Part shown: positions 19,396 through 27,737 of the stretch, one piece after another
Layout: each line of letters begins with the position of its first letter
Numbering within the stretch: position 1 is the first letter of the stretch
Source: Aquipluma nitroreducens
GTDB lineage: Bacteria > Bacteroidota > Bacteroidia > Bacteroidales > Prolixibacteraceae
Direction: 5' to 3'
Length of the DNA stretch: 64,000 nucleotides
Assembly (NCBI RefSeq): GCF_009689585.1
Contig: NZ_AP018694.1
Coordinates: 248,001-312,000 of the forward strand
Program-made: the position numbers and the translations under genes
Notes under the pieces: model-generated
What the model saw: only the letters and a program-made list of their open reading frames with translations
Database searches by the model: none
Told to the model about the DNA's origin: nothing

Positions 19396-22362
19396 ATGAG
19401 ATTAAAAACAAGATATACAAAACCTTCTGGAATATTAATTTCCTTGTGCCTTTTGGCTGGAACTGCTTCTGGTAAGACAGAATCATTTCAGGATAGAGTT
19501 GCGGCCAGTTTGACCCCTCGTCCAATAAACGTGAATACTTTAAAGGAATTGAAGATTGACCTTAACGGAACATGGAAATTTAATCCAGCGCCACAGGCAG
19601 GATTTCAGACCGTAAAGAAAGTCCCGGCGAACTGGAGCAATATTGCTGTTCCCGGTGAATGGACCATGCAGGGATTTTCAGTAAAGTCCAACACCCGTGC
19701 AGCTTATATGAAATCATTCGCAATTCCTTCGGAATGGAAAGATTGCGACATTAAATTGCGATGCGATGCAGTGTTCAGCGATGCAGTCATCTCGATAAAC
19801 GGGAAAAATGCAGGTATGCATCAGGGAGGCCTGAATGCTTTTGAGATGGATGTCACCAATCTGATTAAACAGGGTACAGAAAACATCATTTCCATGGGGA
19901 TTATGAGCGAATCGCTGGCCGACAGCCTGATGAGCGGCAGCCAATATGCCGCCCACCAACTTGGAGGTATTCTTCGCAAAGTTTACCTGATTGCGGTACC
20001 CAAAGTTCATATCTCATCGCTCCATTTAGCCACAAATTGGGAAAGCAAAAGCGATGTAGCAATGCTAACTGCTGACTATGAAATCGAAAATCAATCGGGA
20101 AAAGAGATCGCCAAATCAAATATTCAATTTGAGCTTTTCAATTCATTGGGAGGTAAGATTGAAATGATTGAGGTGAAAGAAAATTCAGCGAACGGAACTG
20201 AATCACACAGGAAAGTGTTTAACGTCTCAAAACCGAAGAAGTGGGATAGCGAACATCCGTATTTATATACTTTGAAAATCACTTACAGCGCGAACAATCA
20301 ATCGGAACAAATCAAACAGCTTATCGGGTTCCGCAAGATTGAGGTTATTGGGAACCAATTGTTTGTGAACGAAAAACCAGTTAAGCTCCGGGGAGTAAAC
20401 CATCACGACGTTCATCCATTGCTAGGGCGGGCACTGAACCAGGAACTTTGGGAAAAAGATGTACGGCTTTACCGGGCTGCCAATATAAATTACATACGCA
20501 CCTCGCATTATCCACCTTCCGAAGAATTTGTGCAATTGTGCGACGAACTGGGTATGTATGTTGAAGTTGAAAACCCGATCGCATGGGTTGGTCAAGGAGC
20601 CAATAGTAAATGGGAAAAGGAGGATCCGCATCAGGCCAAATTCCTTCCGCTGATTGAGCAGATAACCCAACAAACCGTTGAATACCTTCGCAATCATCCT
20701 AGTGTAATTATTTGGTCAATGGCCAATGAATCGTCCTGGGGGCCTAACTGGAAAGCCAATTTTGAATTTCTGAAAACCCTCGACTCATCGCGCCCTTCTA
20801 CTTTTCATGATCAGGCTTACGGAGAAAACAATAGTCACGGAAGTACCGACATGCCCATCGCAAATATTCATTATCCAGGACCCGCCGGTCCTGAAGTAGC
20901 CGCAAATTTTCCACGCCCTTTGCTGTTTGGCGAATATTGTCACCTGAACACCTACAACCGGCAGGAAATAGTGACAGATCCCGGCGTTCGCGATGCCTGG
21001 GGAATAGGACTGGAACCTATGTGGAACAACATGTATTACAGTCGCGGCTGTCTGGGCGGGGCCATTTGGTCAGGCATCGACGATGTGTTCTATTTGCCGG
21101 AAGGCAAGGCTGTTGGCTATGGAGAATGGGGACCTATTGACGGATGGCGCCGCGAAAAACCGGAATATTACCACATTAAAAAATCCTATTCTCCCGTAAA
21201 AGTTTATACCAGTGAAATCAAATTTCCAATTTCAGGAAACGAAATTCAAATTCAGGCCGAAAACCGGTTCGACTTCAGCAATTTTAAAGAATTGAAAATT
21301 GAATGGACACTGGGAAATGAATCCGGTAAGTTAACTGCCGATATTCTTCCCCGTACCTATGGCGTAATTCGAATTAGTCCAGGTCATCAGATAATTGATG
21401 GAGAATCGCTCGCATTGAAATTTACCAGTCCATTGGGTTTCGTGATTGATGAATACCGGATTCCTGTGGGTCATCATGAACACGAGACGATCAGCCTGGT
21501 TCAGGAAGATGAGCCGCTCATGATTACCAAAACGAAGGATGAAGTCGTGATTAAAGGGAAAACTTTCGCATGGAGTTTCAATGCAACAAACGGAACTATC
21601 AGGCAGGCAACAAAAAACGGAAAAGAGATTATGCAAGAAGGCACCGCCCTGATGATGCTCCCTTTAAGCACAGGCCCTTGTTTGACCGAATATAGCCTTG
21701 ACATTCAACCACTTAACAATACCTGTGCAAACTGGAAAATGAGCGGACTAATAACTGAGGAATCAGAGAAGCAAATCGTTGTTAAAGTAAATGGTTCGTA
21801 CAATGAAGCCACCGGAACAATAAGCTATACGATTGACAGCAAGGGAAATCTCCAGATCGGATATGAGTTTACATCAGCTATTGACATAAATCCACGGCAA
21901 TGGGGCCTTGTTTTCACTGTTCCTCGCAATGTTGAAAAACTCAGTTGGAACAGGAAAGGACAATGGAACATTTATCCCGAAAACCATATCGGACGGACAA
22001 AAGGTGAAGCTTCCCCCTACCATGTTACACAAAGCCGTAACCTGAAATTTGGTACTGAACCAACCTGGGATTGGCGTTATGACAGTAATGAACTGGGATC
22101 AAACGATTTTCGTTCATCAAAAGATTTCATTTATGAAGCTTCTTTGGAATCGAAAGAGGGATACGGAATCCGTGTCAACGGTCAGGGGAAACAGACTTTC
22201 CGCTCGTTTGTGAACGGAGAATCCATTCAGTTCCTAGTTGCCGGATTTTCGACTGGTGGCGGAGATTCATTCTTTAGTAGCCATCTTGAAAAATATAGAA
22301 AACCGCTTAAAAAAGGAGATTCATTTTCAGGAACTGTTCTGCTGCAATTGTTTGCCAATTGA
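19396..22362 (+). CDS. GH2-family glycoside hydrolase (beta-galactosidase-like), secreted
   Basis: 988 residues with a signal peptide (about 1-26). Domain order is that of large GH2 enzymes: sugar-binding jelly roll (TWKFNPAPQ, then WSNIAVPGEWTMQGF), immunoglobulin-like domain, TIM barrel (VKLRGVNHHDVHPLLGR, RTSHYPPSEEF), and a C-terminal beta-galactosidase small-chain-like domain from about 700. The acid/base is probably E445 (SMANESSWGP) and the nucleophile E513 (LFGEYCHL). Galactosidase is the nearest well-known activity, but specificity in this group varies, and in this cluster it may act on a rhamnose-containing oligosaccharide. It sits between rhaT and the catabolic genes. Confidence 0.85.
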   Translation: MRLKTRYTKPSGILISLCLLAGTASGKTESFQDRVAASLTPRPINVNTLKELKIDLNGTWKFNPAPQAGFQTVKKVPANWSNIAVPGEWTMQGFSVKSNTRAAYMKSFAIPSEWKDCDIKLRCDAVFSDAVISINGKNAGMHQGGLNAFEMDVTNLIKQGTENIISMGIMSESLADSLMSGSQYAAHQLGGILRKVYLIAVPKVHISSLHLATNWESKSDVAMLTADYEIENQSGKEIAKSNIQFELFNSLGGKIEMIEVKENSANGTESHRKVFNVSKPKKWDSEHPYLYTLKITYSANNQSEQIKQLIGFRKIEVIGNQLFVNEKPVKLRGVNHHDVHPLLGRALNQELWEKDVRLYRAANINYIRTSHYPPSEEFVQLCDELGMYVEVENPIAWVGQGANSKWEKEDPHQAKFLPLIEQITQQTVEYLRNHPSVIIWSMANESSWGPNWKANFEFLKTLDSSRPSTFHDQAYGENNSHGSTDMPIANIHYPGPAGPEVAANFPRPLLFGEYCHLNTYNRQEIVTDPGVRDAWGIGLEPMWNNMYYSRGCLGGAIWSGIDDVFYLPEGKAVGYGEWGPIDGWRREKPEYYHIKKSYSPVKVYTSEIKFPISGNEIQIQAENRFDFSNFKELKIEWTLGNESGKLTADILPRTYGVIRISPGHQIIDGESLALKFTSPLGFVIDEYRIPVGHHEHETISLVQEDEPLMITKTKDEVVIKGKTFAWSFNATNGTIRQATKNGKEIMQEGTALMMLPLSTGPCLTEYSLDIQPLNNTCANWKMSGLITEESEKQIVVKVNGSYNEATGTISYTIDSKGNLQIGYEFTSAIDINPRQWGLVFTVPRNVEKLSWNRKGQWNIYPENHIGRTKGEASPYHVTQSRNLKFGTEPTWDWRYDSNELGSNDFRSSKDFIYEASLESKEGYGIRVNGQGKQTFRSFVNGESIQFLVAGFSTGGGDSFFSSHLEKYRKPLKKGDSFSGTVLLQLFAN

Positions 22363-22368
22363 ATGTAA

Positions 22369-23124
22369 ATGAGGACAAATAATCATGAAAAAAATATTCC
22401 CGAAAATATTAAATACAAAATGACAGAGAAACAAAAATTTTGGAAGAATGATAAAGAACTTTTTCAATTAATTAAAGAAGAACTTTTTACCGGAGTAATT
22501 GGAGACATCATGGACAAAATGGGATTGCAAAAACAGTTTCTTCCGGCTCAGATCAGACCCCTGAGAGAAAACATGTTTATTGTGGGACGTGCCATGACCG
22601 TGCTTGAAGCTGATTGTTTCGAAGAACTCTCTCCAGACTCGCAAAATCCTTTGATGAACAAACCTTTCGGCTTAATGCTCGAAGCGCTCGACGACATTAA
22701 ACCGGATGAAGTTTATATTTGCTCTGGATCGTCACCCAACTATGCCCTTGTTGGTGAGTTGATGATGACTCGGGTAAAAATATGCGGAGGCGCGGGCGCT
22801 GTAGTCAATGGTTACACACGCGACACCAATGGTATTTACGAAGTAGGGCTGCCTGTATTTGGCTACGGCCCATACGCCCAGGACCAAGCTCCGCGAGGGA
22901 AAGTTATTGATTTCAGGGTTCCTATCGAGATGAACGGAGTCCGCATCAATTCGGGCGACTTGATCATTGGTGATATTGATGGTGTTTGTGTTGTACCTCA
23001 GTTGGTTGAGCAAGAAGTTTTTGTTCTGGCTATCGAAAAGGCCAGAGGCGAACGAATGGTTTTAAAAGCCATTCAGGAAGGAATGAGTGCTGTTGATGCC
23101 TGGAATAAATACGGAATCATGTAG
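22369..23124 (+). CDS. RraA-family protein, possible class II pyruvate-type aldolase
   Basis: Member of the RraA/HMG-aldolase/demethylmenaquinone-methyltransferase-like fold, 251 residues (234 from the alternative ATG at 22420, where the conserved sequence begins). Visible family marks are TGVIGDIMDKMGL near the N-terminus, the glycine-rich GGAGAVVNGYTRD with R151-D152 that bind substrate and metal in aldolase members, and GDIDGVCVVP. Genuine RraA inhibits RNase E, but catabolic-cluster members are usually pyruvate/keto-acid aldolases. Immediately upstream of a sugar-acid dehydratase it is well placed to cleave the 2-keto-3-deoxy acid. That assignment is inference. Confidence 0.75.
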   Translation: MRTNNHEKNIPENIKYKMTEKQKFWKNDKELFQLIKEELFTGVIGDIMDKMGLQKQFLPAQIRPLRENMFIVGRAMTVLEADCFEELSPDSQNPLMNKPFGLMLEALDDIKPDEVYICSGSSPNYALVGELMMTRVKICGGAGAVVNGYTRDTNGIYEVGLPVFGYGPYAQDQAPRGKVIDFRVPIEMNGVRINSGDLIIGDIDGVCVVPQLVEQEVFVLAIEKARGERMVLKAIQEGMSAVDAWNKYGIM

Positions 23125-23141
23125 AAAAAAGCAAAAGTAAA

Positions 23142-23147
23142 GAGGAG
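23142..23147 (+). promoter_or_regulatory. Unusually good Shine-Dalgarno sequence
   Basis: GAGGAG sits 8 nt before the ATG at 23156. Most genes in this Bacteroidota window have no recognisable Shine-Dalgarno sequence, so this one fixes the start and may raise translation of the dehydratase. Confidence 0.5.
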
Positions 23148-23155
23148 AAAAACAC

Positions 23156-24316
23156 ATGAAAATTACAGATGTAAAAGTATGGTTGGTTGAAGGAGTGAAA
23201 TACAACTGGACCATGTTAAAAATATATACCGACGAAGGTCATACAGGAGTAGGTGAAGCAACCAACTGGCCTGGAAGTCAGATTGTGGAAACAGCAGCCA
23301 AGGAAGCTGGACAACGTATCATTGGACTCGATCCGATGCAAACCGATTTTATCTGGACCAAGCTTTACCGCGATTTGAACTGGGTTGGTCCATTTGGCGC
23401 CAGCATGTGCGCCATATCAGGCATTGACATGGCTTTGCTCGATTTGAAAGCAAAAGTTCTAGGGGTTCCGATGTACGAATTATTGGGTGGCTCTTTCCGG
23501 ACAAAAATCCGCTTGTATGCCAACTACTGGTTTACTGGAGGCGGTCACAATGCACAGGATTATGCCGACCAGGCGCGCAAAGTAATGGCAGACGGCTTCA
23601 TGGGAGTAAAATTTGACCCGTTTGCCCACGTAAATTATCTCTATGGCGAAGACCTGAATACCGATCTTGGGTTATCACATGAACAGCAAAACAGGGCTTT
23701 CGAGGTCAGCAAAGCAGTACGGGAAGCCATTGGCCCGGATGCCGACCTGATGATTGAAACTCATGCGATGCTGAATTTCAAAACTGCGGTGACCATGGCT
23801 GAGCGTTTATCTGAACTGGATATAACTTGGTACGAAGAACCCGCAGGGCCGGAAAGTGCATCAACTTTGCGTACTATGCGCGAACGGATCTCGCCAAAAG
23901 TATCCATTTGTGTCGGTGAACGCCATTATACCCGATACGGTATCCGCGATTTACTCGAAAAACAGGTGGTAGATATTATTATGCCTGACATTACTCGCTG
24001 TGGAGGACCTTCAGAAATGAAACGTATGGCAACTATGGCCGAAGTTTACAATGTACAACTGGCTCCCCATAATCCCAACGGTCCATTATCAACCCTGGCG
24101 AGCGCCCATGTTTGTGCAGCGGTACCAAATTTTTTCCGTCAGGAATTCATGTTTAACGATGTGCCGTGGAGAGACGAGGTAATTGACCACCCGATTGATA
24201 TTCAAAGCGGGCACCTTATTTTATCCGAACGCCCCGGTCTTGGGGTTGACCTGATTGAACCGGAAATGGAAAAACACTCTGGTATCCGGGTTTCCAGAAA
24301 TGGATTTTACATTTAA
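23156..24316 (+). CDS. Enolase-superfamily sugar-acid dehydratase (mandelate racemase/muconate lactonizing group)
   Basis: 386 residues. The capping domain and TIM barrel of the MR/MLE group are complete. Metal ligands are probably E201 (IETHAM), E227 (WYEEP) and E255 (VGERHY); the acid/base residues are K152 in GVKFDP and H305 in LAPHNPNGP, the arrangement of galactonate/rhamnonate-type dehydratases. It would convert an aldonate to the 2-keto-3-deoxy acid. Given rhaT and the rhamnosidase upstream, L-rhamnonate is the favoured substrate, with D-galactonate as the alternative. It lies between the RraA-family gene and the SDR gene, in one operon. Confidence 0.85.
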   Translation: MKITDVKVWLVEGVKYNWTMLKIYTDEGHTGVGEATNWPGSQIVETAAKEAGQRIIGLDPMQTDFIWTKLYRDLNWVGPFGASMCAISGIDMALLDLKAKVLGVPMYELLGGSFRTKIRLYANYWFTGGGHNAQDYADQARKVMADGFMGVKFDPFAHVNYLYGEDLNTDLGLSHEQQNRAFEVSKAVREAIGPDADLMIETHAMLNFKTAVTMAERLSELDITWYEEPAGPESASTLRTMRERISPKVSICVGERHYTRYGIRDLLEKQVVDIIMPDITRCGGPSEMKRMATMAEVYNVQLAPHNPNGPLSTLASAHVCAAVPNFFRQEFMFNDVPWRDEVIDHPIDIQSGHLILSERPGLGVDLIEPEMEKHSGIRVSRNGFYI

Positions 24317-24338
24317 TCAAATCTTAAACAACCAAACT

Positions 24339-25127
24339 ATGTTAGAAATAAATCTTCGCAATAAAGTGGCAATTGTCACCGGTGTTTCAAGTGGAATTGG
24401 CAAAGGAGTCGCCAAAATGTTGGCACAGGCAGGCTGTATTGTTTCGGGGTGTGGCCGGACAGATAAAAATGATGCCTCGGTGAACGAGTTTTCAGCAACA
24501 GCCAAACAGAATGGAGTAGAGTCTCTTTATACTGAAGTTGATGTAACCAAAGATGCTGATCTGGAAAAACTGGTCGAAAACACGGTGAAACGGTTCGGCA
24601 AAATAGATATTCTGGTTTCCAATGCCGGAGTTAATGTGTTTAAAGGTGCCGAGAAATGTACCGAAGAAGATTGGATATACAATCACAAGCTCAATTTGTC
24701 ATCACACTGGATGGTCTGCAAATTGTGCAAACCGCATCTGGATAAATCCGGTAACGGAGTGATTATCATCATGACCTCCAATCATGCATTCAGTTCAATT
24801 CCAGGCTGCTTCCCTTACAACGTAACTAAAACTGCTTTGACAGGATTAGTGCGTTCCCTGGCCATGGAATGGGGGCCAAAAATTAGAACCATTGGAATGG
24901 CTCCCGGATTTATCGAAACTCCCGGAAACGACAAATGGTTTGCCTCTTTCCCCGATGCTGAAGCTGAACGCCAGTGGACCATCAAGTTGCATCCGGCTGG
25001 AAAACTCGGGACGGTTGAAGAAGTTGGGGCTTTTTGCGCCTACTTAGGTTCCGATTATGCCAGATTTATGACCGGAACCACTTATCTCATGGATGGTGGC
25101 CGTTCGGCACTGATGCAGGATGAATAG
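24339..25127 (+). CDS. Short-chain dehydrogenase/reductase, candidate sugar 1-dehydrogenase
   Basis: 262 residues from the ATG at 24339 (MLEINLRNKVAIVTG); the frame is open further upstream but overlaps the dehydratase. Classical SDR features are the cofactor loop TGVSSGIGKG (14-23), NAG (about 93-95), S147, and the YxxxK pair Y160/K164. It would oxidise a sugar at C1 (rhamnose to rhamnono-lactone) or a keto-deoxy acid later in the pathway. The lactonase gene directly downstream makes the first role attractive. Substrate inferred from context only. Confidence 0.85.
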   Translation: MLEINLRNKVAIVTGVSSGIGKGVAKMLAQAGCIVSGCGRTDKNDASVNEFSATAKQNGVESLYTEVDVTKDADLEKLVENTVKRFGKIDILVSNAGVNVFKGAEKCTEEDWIYNHKLNLSSHWMVCKLCKPHLDKSGNGVIIIMTSNHAFSSIPGCFPYNVTKTALTGLVRSLAMEWGPKIRTIGMAPGFIETPGNDKWFASFPDAEAERQWTIKLHPAGKLGTVEEVGAFCAYLGSDYARFMTGTTYLMDGGRSALMQDE

Positions 25128-25150
25128 CTTAGAAATTGACATTTCGGACT

Positions 25151-26035
25151 ATGAACACATACAAAATCCACCAGGCCTCTTTGCTGATTGACTCGAAAAA
25201 CCAACTTGGAGAAGGAGTTTTGTGGCATCCGGTAGAAAAAGCCCTGTATTGGGTAGATATTTCTCTGGGAATACTGCATTGCTTTAATCCGAAAACTGAG
25301 GAAACAGAAAGCTGGCAGATGGGATACATGATCGGGACTGTAGTTCCTGCCGCATCGGGCGGGCTTGTCGTAGCTCTTGAAAATGGGATATTTCACTTCA
25401 ATTCCTCAAAAGAATTAATCCGGTTATTCGATTTCCCGGAGTCTCCTGAATCGGGGAACCGGTTCAACGATGGCAAATGCGATCCTTCAGGCCGTCTGTG
25501 GGTAGGGACCATGAACAAGTGGGTTCGGTCCCATGCCGGAAGCCTCTATTGTTTTGATGGCAATTCTATTATTACTAAACTTTCAGGCCTGACTATTTCA
25601 AACGGAATGGCTTGGTCGGCTGATCAAAGCATATTTTATTTTATTGATACGGTTGATTATGCGGTAGTAGTTTTTGATTTTGACAATCAACTCGGTAGTA
25701 TTTCAAATAAACGAAAAGTTATTGAAGTGCCTCTTGAAATGGGAGCTCCGGATGGAATGACTATTGACAGGGAAGGTAAGCTCTGGATTGCCCATTGGGG
25801 CGGATCGTGCGTGGCCCGGTGGGATCCCGAAAACGGACAATTACTCGAAATCGTTAAAGTGGCCGCACCTCATATTACTTCCTGTACTTTTGGGGGCGAG
25901 AACCTACAAACACTCTACATTTCAACTGCCAGAGAAGGACTGACAGAGAAACAACTTAAGAAATTTCCTTTGAGTGGTGGTTTGTTCTATTATTTACCGG
26001 AAACAGGAGGAACAAGGGCACACTTTTTTAAATAA
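25151..26035 (+). CDS. SMP-30/gluconolactonase-family sugar lactonase
   Basis: 294 residues from the ATG at 25151 (MNTYKIHQ). Six-bladed propeller of the SMP-30 family, with the expected metal-binding segments: GEGVLWHP near the N-terminus (Glu), NRFNDGKCDPSGRLWVGTM, NGMAWS (Asn) and PDGMTID (Asp). It hydrolyses sugar lactones to aldonates. Its place after the SDR and dehydratase genes completes a dehydrogenase-lactonase-dehydratase set. Confidence 0.9.
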   Translation: MNTYKIHQASLLIDSKNQLGEGVLWHPVEKALYWVDISLGILHCFNPKTEETESWQMGYMIGTVVPAASGGLVVALENGIFHFNSSKELIRLFDFPESPESGNRFNDGKCDPSGRLWVGTMNKWVRSHAGSLYCFDGNSIITKLSGLTISNGMAWSADQSIFYFIDTVDYAVVVFDFDNQLGSISNKRKVIEVPLEMGAPDGMTIDREGKLWIAHWGGSCVARWDPENGQLLEIVKVAAPHITSCTFGGENLQTLYISTAREGLTEKQLKKFPLSGGLFYYLPETGGTRAHFFK

Positions 26036-26047
26036 GATATTTTGGTT

Positions 26048-26520
26048 ATGAAAGTAATACCATCTGGTGAAATCATGCTGCGTCTAGCTACTCCAGGTTA
26101 TTTTCGGTATAGTCAGACTTACGGTTATAAAGCTACCTTGGGTGGTGGCGAGACAAACATTGTCGTATTACTTGCCAATTATGGTATTCCTGTTGATTTT
26201 GTGACTCGATTTTTAAAAAAAATAGCATTGCTCTAGCCTGTGCTTGCAGATATGCTAGATATTATAGAATAGGTGTTAATCATATCGTTTATGGCGGTCA
26301 TCGTGTTGGAATTTATTTTATAGAAAGTTGTGCTGTAAGTCGCTTAAATAAATTAGTTTACAGCCGTTAGAATTCAACTGTTTCCGAAATTGTAATAGGT
26401 AAGATTGACTTGGACAAAGTCTTTGAAGGTGTAAACTGAGTTCAATGATCAGGAATTACACCTGCTATTTCTCAGAGTTCTTCAAATGTTTATTTCAATG
26501 CTATTCAGTATTACTCACCG
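26048..26520 (+). pseudogene. Decayed 2-keto-3-deoxy-sugar kinase (PfkB family)
   Basis: The first 60 codons read cleanly as a PfkB/KDG-kinase N-terminus (MKVIPSGEIMLRLATPGYF, then LGGGETNIVVLLANYGI). A frameshift in a run of A's at about 26214-26221 follows. The next frame continues the family (RIGVNHIVYGGHRVGIYF, then SGITPAIS) but holds a TAG and two TGA codons, two of them where family members have Trp (GV-N-stop-V-Q-stop-SGITPAIS). The C-terminal half is missing. It follows the lactonase by 12 bp and was the last gene of the operon. Confidence 0.85.
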
Positions 26521-26582
26521 AGTTCAGAAAGATGCTGAAAGAGCATCATGGCCAGCCATGCAAAAAATGGCTGAAATCCCTA

Positions 26583-26757
26583 TGAAGCCAAAAAAATGCT
26601 GGGTATCTCCCTGTGAACACTTCAGAAGCTGCGGGTAAACGGCACACTTCTGTTTTCCAAGATCGGTGGGGTGATGTTTTATGACTACGAGGATATCTGG
26701 AAAATGCTGGAACCAACCAAAGAAAAATCCAGGTTTAGTTTCGATCTGAAACGATGA
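26583..26757 (+). pseudogene. Decayed helix-turn-helix (MerR/excisionase-like, HTH_17) protein
   Basis: Readable as YEAKKMLGISL, an in-frame TGA where Arg is usual, then TLQKLRVNGTLLFSKIGG and a C-terminus ending SFDLKR before a stop. This is the small DNA-binding protein family common in Bacteroidota integrative elements. The upstream part has shifted frame and contains stops. It marks the transition from sugar-utilisation genes to element genes. Confidence 0.65.
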
Positions 26758-26758
26758 A

Positions 26759-27028
26759 CTACATCAGACAACTGAGAGTATTTATTTCAATCGAAAAGTA
26801 TACCAGTATTATATCTGTTCCAGCAGTGGAATGCGGAACGGTGCGGGATTGGATTGTTATTTTCGGAGTGAAATAACGCAACTGTCCCGGATTGGTTCTG
26901 CGGATACTTATGCCTGTTGCACGTAGGATGTGGCCGATTGAGGGTATATCCGGTTGGGCATTGTATTTAATTTCATATTCTTCTTTTATCCTGCTGCCAA
27001 TCACCTTTTTGAAACTGTTGCTTTTCAT
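26759..27028 (-). CDS. Hypothetical protein, element-borne
   Basis: 89 residues, basic N-terminus (MKSNSFKKVIGSRIKEEYEI) and no recognised domain. Its ATG overlaps the stop of the upstream gene by 4 bp (ATGA), so translation is coupled. It converges on the HTH remnant with a 1-bp gap. The coupling supports it being real; the function is unknown. Confidence 0.5.
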   Translation of the reverse strand: MKSNSFKKVIGSRIKEEYEIKYNAQPDIPSIGHILRATGISIRRTNPGQLRYFTPKITIQSRTVPHSTAGTDIILVYFSIEINTLSCLM

Positions 27029-27477
27029 TGCGTTCTCTCCATTTTCTTGGCAGTCTCACTAATTCCTTTTTCATATTCCTCCACTCTTCCGCGAATCTCT
27101 CTGATTTTTTTCTTATCCCTGTGGTAATGGAAAATATCCTCAAGCTTTCTTAGATTTCCCGCACTAATTCCATTAGTTGATTTGATATACCGGTACTTTA
27201 GGTCGTTATCTGTCATCCGGGAGTTTATTTCAAACTGATGAATATTTCCTATTAATGAGGTCAGCAGCAAAACAGAAATTGAAACTATTGACACTACCAC
27301 TTTTGAGGAACTCAGGTCAATTACATGGTGATGGCGAACCAGCCTGTTCTTGTCAGCGTTGATGATTATCTGTTTCAACTCTTCCATATGGAACAAAAAA
27401 TGCTTTTCAGACTCCCTAACTGATTCCGAAATTTGTCCTGTTTTTTGTTCCATGCCCTGCAAGTGAGATGCTATCAC
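27025..27477 (-). CDS. Hypothetical single-pass membrane protein with flanking coiled coils
   Basis: 150 residues from a GTG start at 27477 (142 from the ATG at 27453). A charged helical N-terminus (about 10-45) is followed by one hydrophobic segment (KVVVSIVSISVLLLTSLIGN, about 59-78) and a highly charged helical tail (RDKKKIREIRGRVEEYEKGI). It is the middle member of a three-gene leftward set of small proteins. Such membrane/coiled-coil proteins are frequent in Bacteroidota conjugative elements, but I recognise no named family. Confidence 0.6.
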   Translation of the reverse strand: MIASHLQGMEQKTGQISESVRESEKHFLFHMEELKQIIINADKNRLVRHHHVIDLSSSKVVVSIVSISVLLLTSLIGNIHQFEINSRMTDNDLKYRYIKSTNGISAGNLRKLEDIFHYHRDKKKIREIRGRVEEYEKGISETAKKMERTQ

Positions 27478-27486
27478 TCGGATTAA

Positions 27487-27657
27487 CTACTCCGGCTTGA
27501 TCGTATCGGATTTTGACTCTGGTTTGGGCATTGTCGGTTCCAGAGCCGGAGGTGTTTCTTTCACCGCAGACTTTTCATCCAGTTTCTTTTCAATGGATTT
27601 GAGCAGACTTTTGATATCTTCAAACATCACATTGATCATTGAATTCGTATTTCCCAT
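27487..27657 (-). CDS. Small acidic/proline-rich hypothetical protein
   Basis: 56 residues (MGNTNSMINVMFEDIKSLLK, then a lysine/glutamate helix and a Pro-rich tail ending KSDTIKPE). It lies 9 bp upstream of the membrane-protein gene on the same strand. Its ATG is only 5 bp from the end of an IS21 remnant, so its original promoter has been replaced or the upstream DNA deleted. No family recognised. Confidence 0.5.
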   Translation of the reverse strand: MGNTNSMINVMFEDIKSLLKSIEKKLDEKSAVKETPPALEPTMPKPESKSDTIKPE

Positions 27658-27661
27658 AGTT

Positions 27662-27737
27662 TGGAAAAAACGGTGAAATTGACCACCTAATTTCAGTTTA
27701 AATTGGCACAGGGTGGTCAGTTTGACCGAATATTACA
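27662..27737. mobile_element. 76-bp IS21-family remnant with both ends joined
   Basis: The first about 42 bp match the left end of the IS21 element at 43637 (two mismatches). The last 33 bp (GGCACAGGGTGGTCAGTTTG onward) match its right end at 49871-49903 exactly. The junction falls in the shared TTAAAT sequence, so nearly 2.5 kb including istAB has been lost. No target duplication is visible on its flanks (CCATAGTT against CTTTGACT). Confidence 0.85.

Noticed and set aside
26048-26520. Programmed frameshifting at the A-run in the PfkB gene
   Set aside because: The second frame has several stops and the C-terminal half of the kinase is missing, so this is decay.
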